DNA of 64,000 bases from Acholoe squamosa (taxonomy: Eukaryota; Annelida; Polychaeta; Phyllodocida; Polynoidae): contig OX439035.1 of NCBI GenBank assembly GCA_949317995.1, forward strand, positions 83,763,959 to 83,827,958. Direction: 5' to 3'. The number at the start of each line of letters is the position of its first letter. Position 1 is the first letter of the stretch. The notes under the pieces were generated by a model. It saw only the letters and a list, made by a program, of their open reading frames with translations. It did not search any database and was not told the origin of the DNA. Below, piece by piece: positions 37,710 to 49,700 of the stretch. Position numbers and translations under genes: made by a program.

Positions 37710-40700
37710 CTGTAACCAAACAAAGTGACTGATAAAAGTAAACTCTAATTCTTCTTCAAATAATATATATAAACATATTCATACATGGAAATATCATATG
37801 ACTGAAGAACTGATATACATACATGGTTATAGCCCAGAGTTTCGGCATAGTACATTGTATTATAAGAGGGCTTCACTCTAAAGGGGCTTCCCTAGCCCAC
37901 TTAGAAGGGTCTATATCTCCTCTTTACTATCCCCTCAGGATGTGTGTGGTGCACATATGCGCGGGCACTGACACATTCCTGTTAGTGTGGAAGCCATTTT
38001 GTGGAGGATAATTTGGGCATTTACTTCTTCAAATGAAAGGATTAATCAAGAAACACTTCTTCCATTTGGATTCTCTGACTCCTCGTGGCCCACGCTGCAG
38101 GACCGGAAGTACTACTTTATTAAGTTGTCTCCAGTTAAAACAACAATGCTAGTTTACTTCTCTCACCACAGAGGGCGGCACAGTAGCGCTGTTCCCGCGC
38201 TCATTTACCGAGGATCGTGGGTTTACACTCTAACACCCCCACTTAAACTTACGATCGATACATTACTTATGTATACAACTTTGAATAACATATATCAGAT
38301 ATGATCAATACAATATTTATGATAACACATCAGGTTATCAATACATGATGATTTAGATTTATGTACCCATTAGTACACTCAGGAACTTCACAAGCCTGGG
38401 TTTTGCAACCGGCTTTGTGAAAACATTGGCAATATTTTCTGCTGTGGGTACATACTCTAGCTTGAGAGAATTATTCTGCACTTCATTTCTCACAAAATGA
38501 TATCTGATATCAATATGCTTAGACCTTTGATGATGTACAGGATTTTTAGCTAGTGCCAATGCACCTTGGTTGTCCCCATACAAAACAACACTCTCTGTTT
38601 GTTTAATACCAGTCATGTCGGTAAAAAGTTGATTAAGGAACTTTACCTCTTGGGTAGCAGCTGACAGAGCCATATATTCAGCTTCACAAGTGGAAAGTGC
38701 AACTGTCTGTTGCTTTCTACTTTTGTACGAAATGAGTGGACCATTGTTGGTCAACCTGAATGCATAACCAGTTATGCTCTTTCTGTCATCAGATGCACCC
38801 CAATCGGCATCACAAAAGCCACTGAGTTCTAACTCAGCATCAGATTTCTGAAATCTTAGTCCATAATCAAGTGTACCTCTGATATACCGTAGTACCTGCT
38901 TGGCTCTACCAAGATCAGCTTTGGTGGGATTCACCATATGTTGAGATAGTTTTGTTACAACATAACACAGATCAGGTCTTGTGATTGACATACAATAGAT
39001 GAGGCTTCCCACTATTTCTCGATACTGCTTAGCGTCAGCTAGCTCTTCGGAATCCTCATCCTTTGTAGTATTGGACCCTACATCACAAGGAGTCGATCTG
39101 GGTTTACAATCTTCCATTTTGAACCTTTTCAACAACTTCTCGACATATTTGGTTTGGTTCATTTCAATAGATCCATCTTCACATTTGAACTCAATACCTA
39201 GGAACCATGATAACTTACCAAGATCCTTCATTTTGAATCTGGTGGACAGAGACTGTTTGACTGTGTTGAGTGTCTTCTCATCGCTTGCTGCAATTATAAT
39301 ATCATCAACCCAAACTACAACAACAGTCTTGGAATTTTGTTCAAATTTAGTATATACACATGAATCAGTCTCAGACTGTTGGAAACCTTCCTCCTCAAGG
39401 TAAGTGTCCAACATGTTGTTCCAGTTCCTACCACTTTGCTTTAAACCATACAGAGATTTATTAAGCTTGCAATACAATTTCTCACCATTTTTACCTTTCA
39501 CCTCATAGCCTTCTGGTTGTTCGATATAGAGTTCACAGTCTATCGGCGCATTCAGATAGGCTGTCTTAACATCCATCTGGTGAACAACCATGTCCTCTTG
39601 GACGGCCAACTGCATAAGCATGCGAATCGATGTGATACGGGCAGTGGGTGAAAAAGTCTCATGATAGTCAATATTTGGGACCTGAGAATATCCTTTGGCA
39701 ACAAACCGTGCCTTGTACTGTTCATCAGCTTTTTGTCCCATTTTCATTGCATACACCCATCTACCCCCCACTGCAGATCTACCCTCAGGTAGTGTGGTGA
39801 GTTCAAAAGTATCATTGTCAATTAACGCATCCATTTCTACATCCATGGCGTTCTGCCATTTTTGCGCATTGTCCGAGTTCATAGCATCGTTATATGAGTT
39901 CGGGATGTGTGACATACGATAACAATAGTCCACAGTGGTGGTTACATAGTCCTGCAAATAGCCAGGCGGGTTACGTCCTCTGCGGGGATACCTAGCATTG
40001 TCCCTATTACCCTGCAGGTTTAGATCGGGTTCACCACCAACCCCATTCTGAGGAGCATCATCAGCTACATCCGGAGCTGGGTAAAGTTCAGGTTCTACCT
40101 GCGGTGTGGTATACACCGGTTCATCACAACTGTCTGTTACCTCCTCAAACTTATCAAAGAACTTCACACATCTTACTCTACGCACAATGTTACGCTCGGG
40201 AATATACACAAGATATGCTGGGCTACACTTATCATAACCTACAAAGATACCCTTCTCGCCGCGATCATCCAGCTTCTTCTTTTCCTGTACATAGGCATAA
40301 CACACAGTACCGAATACATGCATACCGCTCAAGTCTGGTTTCTTACCTGTGAGCGCTTCGAATGGTGTCATATTGACCCTGTCATTGAAACATCTGTTTC
40401 TGATGTATACACTACACATAACAGCATAAGTCCACATTTCTTTAGGTAATTTGGCTTCTAATAACAGACATCTTGCCATATCAAATATTGTGCGCCACGA
40501 TCTTTCTACTGTACCATTTTGGTGAGGTGAATAGGGAGCTGTTTTCTCATGTTTAATCTGATTTTTGACCAACAGAGCTTCGAAACTTGCACTAGTAAAT
40601 TCACCCCCATTGTCTGAACGAATACACTTCACCTTACCATATGGTGCACAATCAGCAAGGAACTTCTCTGTAGCTGTTACGGTGTCGCTCTTCTGCTTCA

Positions 40701-43700
40701 GAAAATAAACCATGTTTACCCCTGAATAGTCATCTACAAAAGATAAGGCATACCTGAAACCGTCTCTTGCTGTAGGATCAATTGGGCCTGCGAGATCACA
40801 GTAAACAACATCAAGTGGGGCCTCTGCCCGTTTATCTGGATCATGATTTCTGAACTGCGACATTTTACCTTTTACACAGGTATCACAATCAAAACTGTTC
40901 TTATCGCTGATTTTCATACCATCAACTACTGACTCGAGTTTCATGCAATCTCTTACATTACAGTGACCAAGAATTTTATGCCACTCTTCCACTGGGTGGG
41001 ATCGAACACTAGATTTACTAGTTTTGTTGAGAAAATATAATCTACCATATTTCTCTATTTCAAAGCGAGTACCATCTGGCGCATTTAATTCAGCTGAGTC
41101 GGGACTGAATTTAACACTGGCGCCTTTTTCAGTTGCCGCTTGCACTGAAAATATATCCTGCTTATAGGATGGGACATAGAGGGCATTCTCTAAAAGAATG
41201 TTGTGTGGCCTACCTGTACTGTCCTGAATTTGTACACTGGCTGTACCTCTACCTGCCACAACACCGTTTGTACGGCTGCCATCCGCCAACTCTATGTAGT
41301 GTTTCTCTGGAACAAAACTTTCATCAAATTTGACAAATTTGGATTTTTCGGTAACAATATGAGTAGTTGCACCACAATCAACCAATAAACTATACAGGCT
41401 AGTTGTATTACAAACATCCGCATAATCAACGCTAACCTTGAACGCAAATGCATGACCCGGTTTCGAACTATCGTCGCTGGCTACTTTAGCCGAGTCCTTC
41501 TTCCTACACTGATTTGTATAGTGAGTTTTGGTTTTGCAGTTATTGCACCACTTGTTACCCTGCTTTTTATTTTTACACTCAAAAGATCTGTGTCCTGGTT
41601 TTCCGCAAGCATAACATGTATAACTCGGTTTGCTGGGGTTGTCACTCCTCCCGGCATCGGACACAGTTTTCATCACATTCTCCTGTCTCGAGTTTAACTC
41701 AGCGTCACTCGACCGGCACTTTTCCGTCTCCTCAAAATTTCTAAGTGCCACTTTAAAGTCACTGAACCTATGGTCATCCTTTTGGGTGGTAACAGTTCCA
41801 AAAGTATTATATTCAGCTGGAAGACCTTTCAGAACCATAGCAACAAGTAAACTGTCACTCACTTCTTCCCCTGCTTCTTTCAGCGCATTTGAAGCGGTCT
41901 CCGCACGGATGACGTAGTCGGTGATACACTCATCAGTACCTTTTCTCAATGATGTCAGTTCAGTGTAAAGGGAAATAACCCTGGGCTTACTTTTGCTTTT
42001 GTAATGGTCTCTGAGAATTTTAAGAGCCTGTCTGCCATCATCCTTAGCATCTCTCATGATAAGGGATAAGCTCCTATCATCCAAATACTGTACAATTTCT
42101 GCATATGCCTCTGCCTTCTTATCTGCAGCTGCAATACCATTCCCAGCAATTGTATCCAGTAACTTCATTTGCCTCATGTGGCCTAAAAATCTACATTCCC
42201 AGAGTTCATACTTGCCCTCATCTCCATCAAACATCAACCTGTGTCTGGGCCCATGACCTGTTAGTGTGGAAGCCATTTTGTGGAGGATAATTTGGGCATT
42301 TACTTCTTCAAATGAAAGGATTAATCAAGAAACACTTCTTCCATTTGGATTCTCTGACTCCTCGTGGCCCACGCTGCAGGACCGGAAGTACTACTTTATT
42401 AAGTTGTCTCCAGTTAAAACAACAATGCTAGTTTACTTCTCTCACCACAGAGGGCGGCACAGTAGCGCTGTTCCCGCGCTCATTTACCGAGGATCGTGGG
42501 TTTACACTCTAACAATTCCTCTGTGAAATTGTGTAATGTAGTTCTCACCATGAATTTGACCTTAGCTGTCGAAATGGCGTTAAACATCTATTACTCACTC
42601 ACTCACTCTCACTCTAAAATATTTTTTCACTAGTGTTTAGCTAACACTGAAGATTCAGTTTGGGGAATAGATTTTGATCCAGAATATAGCGAGGGATGAG
42701 GTACTTAAAGCAGGGCCTACCTGTCTCATTTTGATTTCTGTTTCTGAAGCACCCTTTGGTACGACGAGTGGCTCATCGTCAGACACCATGCCCTCGTAAA
42801 GTTCACCCTGCCCATAGCGCCGAGCAACACTGGACAGGACTGGGAACAGCACCTCTTTTTTGTACTCTTTACTGAAATAACAGAGTAGCTTTGATAAACA
42901 TCAGCTGGATTATATGAGATAATTTCTTTTGTCATAACAAGAAGAAATGGTATATTTTATTTTACCTATGTTCAAAAGAGTGTTTAAAGAGTGCAGTCCC
43001 ATTTACCAGAACGCTTTGTAAAGGTTGGTCGTATCGATGGCTGGGACCTGTAGCCGATGACAACCCCAGTTGATTTTGAGGATCTCTAAGCGTTTCCACA
43101 ACAACAGGAATCCCTTGAGTAACTTGTAAGCTTCTATGGGCCGCTCTGTGCGAGACAGGGGCTTCTTTCCACCTGTTTCATATATAGAACATAAGGAAAA
43201 TTGAAAACTTGGAGATGTATTTCTATATATACTGCAACGTCTGTACGTATGTGTATCAACGCCTTACCCGACATTACATTATAAATCATCTTCCTTGCTT
43301 GGTACATTTTATATCACACATATTAATGAGTAAGTGCTAACTTTTTGAGCACCAGTGTTACTAAATATGTTGATAACTGATTTATGTTCTGTATTAGTTT
43401 ACACAATACAAACAAGTGTTAACATGTATAACTCAGAAGAAGCAGATAAGCTAACCTCTGTCCCTCCTGCCATAGTCTAGTGAGCTGGGGGGCCTAGATG
43501 ATGGGGCACGGCTAAGCTGTGAGGATGGGCGTACAGAAGATGCCGCATCTCCGGTCGTACTTTCAGCACCATCTTCCATAACTACTGCCCTGTCGTGTTG
43601 TCCCATTGTGAGCACGTCCTCCATGAGCAGGGACACACCCAGTATTTCACCATTAGCAACATGCCTACAAACATTAAATGTCCCTAGTATAAGACGTTTA

Positions 43701-46700
43701 AATATAAAATAGTTTTTTATATACTAGACAGCAATTTTAAGTGAGAGCAGTTCAAATGGTAACCAGTTACCAGTATGGGGGGCCGAGGAACAAGAGAGCA
43801 GAGAAAGTGGGGAAAAAACCAGGATTGCCTCAGTCCAACCCCATAGTATACATACAGCCTTACTGATATTTTAACATCAATCTACACCTGCATAATAGAG
43901 GTATATACTCCAGTGATGCCACCCACTGATCTCTGAAAATTCGGAAATTATCCTAATTTTCTCATCCTACAATAGGAAATGATTACAAAAATTACAACTA
44001 AAAATTCGGAATTCCGAAAAAGTTAGGAAAAGTGGCATCTCTGATACTCTTACTGCGATCTGAGATTGGTGCTGGATGAGACCCTCCCCCCTCCCACCAC
44101 TTTATTTTGATAACCCCTGTGGTCACCTACTAAGCCACTGACCCTACTCCTGCCCAAGCAGAACTACTGAGGCATGACTGAGTAGTCCCCCACCCACCCA
44201 GGACTGCGGAACAGTAGCTGAGTGCCCCCCCCTACCTCCTACACCCAGTGGTGTGCATGCCTGCCTACCTATAACCACCCACCCACCCTCCCCCTGCCTA
44301 CTATACCCACTGGTGATTGTCTGATGGTGCCACCACCTACCCACCCTACCCCCTGCCTTGACACCCAACTGGCTTAATTTGTGTGGTGACAAGTAGCTAA
44401 TTATAGTCAAATATAGAAGTGGAAATTTCTCAAAAACTGCCTATTAGAAACATCTCAAAATTTTCACATCCATTCCATGTCCACTGATCTCACAACTATC
44501 CCAAAATGAAGCTCCTGATTACATTAATAAAAAAGTCGATTTACTATAGAGTTCTATTGACAATTTGGACAGCTTTCACAAACCTCTTTTTCTAAACTTT
44601 CCACATCAAATTTCAACAATTCCTGGAAATTGTATGCACAAAAAATGTTAAAACTTTCTCACACTACTCTCTGATTTCCTGCATTTACCTCCACATGTCT
44701 GCTATTAAGCACCAACTTTGTCTTAATTTTTTGGCCAAACCCCTATGTAAAGAATGGGGGGGTCATTCTATATAGCCAGACATCGATAAAGCATGGCACG
44801 CCCCTCCATAACTAGTAAAATGCTGTTGAGAGTCAATATTTTAGCCTGAAATTGTATTACATTATACAACAGTAATAAAATTTACATTTACCATACTTGG
44901 AAAGAACATTTAAAAAGGGTCGATGTTTACCTGTCGACATCCTTCAGACCGGCAAGGCATAGTTGCATACAGCACTCAATCTGAGGCCACAGCCAAAAGT
45001 GTACTGGGAACGGCCCATACCTTAACACAAAATTGAAGTGCCATGGTTAATACCATTTCATTATAATATCAAAGGACAACCTCTGACCAAATACGATTTG
45101 AAGGAATTGACCTCCAATACTTTATTTTCCCCTTTCTTACTTTCAGCTTATAGGTAGGGTTAAAACACAGTGGAATTTATGCATGACAAGTAACTCAATA
45201 CTGGTTATGCCATACCAATTTTGTGAAGATTTCACAATGAGATTAAAATTCTGTTCCTTACTTGTTGAGGAAGCTTCGCCAGGGAAAGAGAACCTTAGCT
45301 TCACTGTCCCGGGCCTCCATCGGTTCAGGCACTGTGAGGTACAGGCTGGTTAGCGCCTCTTTCTGCGTGTTACTCAGGAAGTCAAGCGCGAAATGCATGC
45401 ACTGAGTAATAGCCTGCAAAAATTGGTATATCTTAAGGGCTGGTTCCACTGCAGTCCATCTTCTGCTAATCCGACAACTTTTTCCCATAGATTTGCCATA
45501 TAAAAATCAGTCGGATAAGCAGAAATTGGACGCAACTGATGCAGTGGAGCTAGCCCTTTAATGAAATTAATATTCTCTCATCAACTCAGAATGGACTACT
45601 CACGGCTGAAGGAAAATGCATATATCCTTTGTGCATTCTCCTAAAGTGGCTTTAGTTTAAGATGTAATCATATCATATATTCAAGATGGATTGGATGACA
45701 GCAATAGGTAAGATGCTATATATATATGCAAGGAAAGGGCAAAAAAGATCATGGCTTACCCTATTGGCAGGAGCATTCCCAGTTGCCAGGAAGGTGTCTC
45801 GCATTGAACACCGCACAGCAGTATCAAACTCAAGGAACATGACATCACGGCGGAAGGTGAGAAAGGTGCACACCTGGTCAGGGTCAGTCCGGTCATCAAG
45901 GTGATCAATCTGCTTCTGGATCTCACGTAGATCAGCACCTGAAAACAAAGTAGATTAGTTGTATCATTTAGAGTTACTATATTGTAGTTTATTCAAAAAG
46001 GTTTTCGCCATGCAGGCCACTTGGTCATGCAACGATTTTGCCGACTTCAGCCGGTATCTGGCGGGTTTTCATATCAATTGATATTGTTACGTTTACGTGC
46101 CAGGATCTGAATAAGAGCCAGTGCTGCAGCATACCATAACCACCAGGAATTGATCTACATTAGCGCCTGGGGTAACCTGGTGACCATGCATATAAATCTA
46201 TTAGCACTGAGGCGGTTATGAATGATAATGATGTATTCCATACTTTTGTATTATATACATGTATCAAGCATAATTTGACATATATAGAGAACTTTTGATT
46301 TGAATGAATGTTAACAGACGGATGGCTCACCTATGCCTTCGGTACCACCCCAGTCAGCTGATACAAACTCCACCTTCTTTGAGCCAAGTCGGGCATGTGC
46401 ACTACCCAGACGGGAATGTGCGCACAGATACTGCACAATGTCATGGAGAGCGGAGACGATGCGCAGTTGGTGCTGAAGTGCACGTCGACATGTAGCATCG
46501 TCTTGGTCTTTGTAAGCGATGAGCATCTCCGTGTGGTGCGGGATGAACCACACATTTAGCACCAGCTGCCCATCCTGAGACAGCACACGCCGCGGACGAC
46601 GATGTAATTGCCTGTTGTGAAAATTATTACTTATTTCTTGATTTAAGGTAATACTTTACGATATTTTCCATGCCTCTGCCTTGATTTTACACACTTCTCT

Positions 46701-49700
46701 GAAAGCAAATACCTGTACATTGTCTTTTCATAAAAATATTACTAAAGTTGTAGATGATAGTGTGATCAGTCGAATCTGCCTTGGCCTCTACTGATGTTTT
46801 TTTAAATTCTATCAACTACCCATCTCACCTAGATTCATTTCCGACATGTCTTTAAAATAAACCTGCCTTTGTGCATCGCGTCTTATTTACACCGTGACTA
46901 CCGTAAATTCTCTCGTATAAGCCACGGCTAGTACCAGAACCCAAATGAAAATGAGGCTTATAGGAGATTCCCGGAGTCAGGGTGCGGCTTATATGAGGGT
47001 TTTTTTACACCAAAGAACAGTACTAAATTATCACTTTTTAAGCCCTAGATGTGGCTTATAGCTCCCTCTCAAACTCAGGGTGCGGTATTTAAGTGAACAT
47101 TTCAGTCTAAGCCCTGTGACTTACAATGTGTATAAAAAATAAACAAATACATGTACTTGAAAAGGAATGCCATGCCTGGGATTCTTAACTGTAAACCTTT
47201 TATCTGTTGTCAATACTTATGACAGCTTATCAGTAGAGTGTATATTATAACCCGTTAATGATATGAATGATGCCTGTGACAATGCCTGCCTAGACTAAGT
47301 GCATAGTATCGAGTGACTTGTGTGACATTTTATACCTGGGCATGGAAACTTACTTTGTGTAACGTGACATCCTGCAGAGAAGATTTAATTTTTAGAGACC
47401 ATTCCAGTAACAAAATAAATGGTACCATAATACATCATATCAACTTGCCAATGGCTGAGGGAGGCACTACACCTATTAGCTTGTTGTTTACACGTCGTTA
47501 GAGTTTAATGGAGAGTTGATAATGCTCAGGGGCACGAGGGGAGGGGGTACAATGAAATGGTGGGCATACGACAAAGTATACTGAGAGCTGTAATAGGCAG
47601 TTATAAACGTCAGTTTATTCTAGCCATAGACCTAAGAATGTATATCAATAGATTTATCATCACTCCACTAATTCATTGAGCAGAAAATGAATATTCTCAC
47701 ATACCTTGGATCTGATTCTAGTCCTTTTACTGAATCCTGCGCAGTCTTTTTCTCATTGGTTTCTCCCATCAAGAAGTAGGATTCTCTGTAAAGAGTTATT
47801 CTCTATGAACACTTTCAGATAACAGTCAGGTAATGTTAATTGGTAGGGACCCCTGAGGTGCAAATAGGCAATAAGATGGAATGAAAAGCTACCTGATGTT
47901 GGGGAAGTCCTCTAGCAGGTTGAGTATGGAGTTGTAATAGCTCATAATCTGAGACCGTAGCGAGTACTGTGCCAGCCGCTGGTTAAAGCGGTAACAGTAC
48001 TCAAGGATCAGCTTCCTGAAAACATAGTCAGATTAGACGTACAAGAAGTTAAGCGTCATTCATAGTAAAGAGTGCTCTAACTGAAAAGATTATATGTTAA
48101 AATGTTTAAGTAGGACTTTAGTTACTTTGAAAACTTTACCTTTTGAATTTCTCCATCTCTTCTGGGTTTTTCAAAGTTGTAGCCATGCCAGACTTCTTGT
48201 TGATGAAATCATTTAGGATCAGGTCCCTGCTTGGTGTCTGAAATGAAACAACATGCATTTAGAATGGCAGTACCTTCAATGCCAAAGAGAATTTTTTTCT
48301 TTATCTTAAATCATTACTGTTTGATTTATAAATGGATGACTTTTACCTTTTCGAGTTGTAGTGAAACGAAGGCATCTGGAGTGCGAGTCTGTTTCTGACC
48401 TCGCTTGCCGCTTGCACCAACCACCATGTTACTAGAGGATACAGCAGTAGCAACTGTCGTTGAACTCTTTTCACTTTTGGTTTCTGCTGCACTACCTGGT
48501 CGTCCACTGAAAAATGCACAAAGATACAGTTGTCAGAGATGCCACTCTATGACCGACAAAAACCAGGAAAACTGGACTCTGGACACATTTCCCCAGGAAT
48601 CTAACATTATTTTGATACAGAAATCTTGAAATCAAAACCAGGAATTCTAGGTAAACCAGAAAAAGTGGCATCTCTGAGTTGTTAGGTTATATCCCTGGTC
48701 AACTAGGTACAACTCCTACGAGAGGAACAGAAGTAATGCTGGCATGCACAGAAAGACCAGCTACAGAACGTATAATGCATAGCCATCTTACCTTTTGGTG
48801 AGCTGTCCTTCCCCAAGGGTAGGTTGGCAGGCATCAGCTAAGGTAACAGCAGCCACCAGGGCATTCTTGTGAACAATTTGTGTGGCTAACACAGCCTGAA
48901 TGCTTTCCAGTCCAGTCTGCTTCATGATCTGTGAGTATAAGAAAATTGGGCGTTGTGCATTGAAGCACAGAAGGCTCAGGGTAGGTACCGTAAAACCCTC
49001 TATCAAACATGTAGGGTCACAGGAATCAGCACTTGCGAAATATTGACTAATTAGGCCACACTAAAAAAATAAGTTGGTCTACAGATTTGTATTTCTGAAA
49101 ATATGGAGAGGGAAATCCATAGACCAACTTATTTTTTTGGTGTGGCCTTACTTACAAATAGAGACTATTATCTATACATGTACTGACACCAGTCTGGCAT
49201 GATCTTCTCTTACTGAACCTCTTGGAACACTGGTCCCCTGGCGCACTGGCCCCCTGGCGTGCTGCCCCCCCCCCCCCCCCCCGGACACCTGGCCCCCTGG
49301 ACACCTGCCCCCCTGGAAACCAGGCCCCCCCTGGTGACCTAGCCCCCTCGCTCCCAAATCTCCCTCCCTCATAAATCTATTCACTTGAGCAAGTTAAATG
49401 TCAATTCACCTGGAGTTAGTGACAAGCGTCTGAAAATGTGGGTCGGTTTGTGCATGCGCAACTCGAAGTAGGTTGATGACTTTTTGTGCTTTTTCGAAGC
49501 CCAGGTCCTGGTGTGATGTTTCTCTCTTTATTCTTATATGATTGAACAAAAGCATCTCACATTAAGACGCTTTTGTTTAATCATATAAGAATAAAGAGAG
49601 AAAAGTAGGACCTGGACCTAAGCCTATGGGGAAGTGGATTGGAGATTCATTCAAAAGCGATCTATTTTTTATTTGAAAATAGTCATTGTAAATAGATGAG

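Larger units (their letters stand above)
37980..42514 (-). mobile_element. Intact Ty1/copia LTR retrotransposon
   Basis: A 4535-bp element. The LTRs (37980-38235 and 42259-42514, 256 bp each) are identical by eye, begin TGTTAG and end CTAACA. The target duplication is ATTCC at 37975-37979 and 42515-42519. On the minus strand the 5' LTR is followed directly by GGTCATGGGCCCAG. This matches the complement of the anticodon arm of initiator tRNA-Met at 13 of 14 positions, the primer type known from Drosophila copia. A polypurine tract AAGTGGGGG precedes the 3' LTR. The ORF is uninterrupted. Identical LTRs and an intact ORF mean a recent and possibly active copy. It lies in an intron between exons 42721-42871 and 37572-37709. 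Confidence 0.95.
37883..42609 (-). mobile_element. SINE copy 4, split by the Copia insertion
   Basis: The 3' part is at 37883-37979 and the 5' part at 42520-42609, both on the minus strand. The outer flanks carry the SINE's own target duplication CACTCTAAA (37874-37882 and 42610-42618). Removing the Copia element and one ATTCC restores a full-length SINE. Confidence 0.88.

Noticed and set aside
38999-42526. Plus-strand open frames across the Copia element and its LTRs
   Set aside because: Shadows of the minus-strand Gag-Pol frame; the frames over the two LTRs are identical because the LTRs are.
49410-49429. 20-nt candidate exon with good acceptor and GTGAAT donor
   Set aside because: Including it breaks the frame between exons 49981-50074 and 48792-48928, which join cleanly in phase 0.
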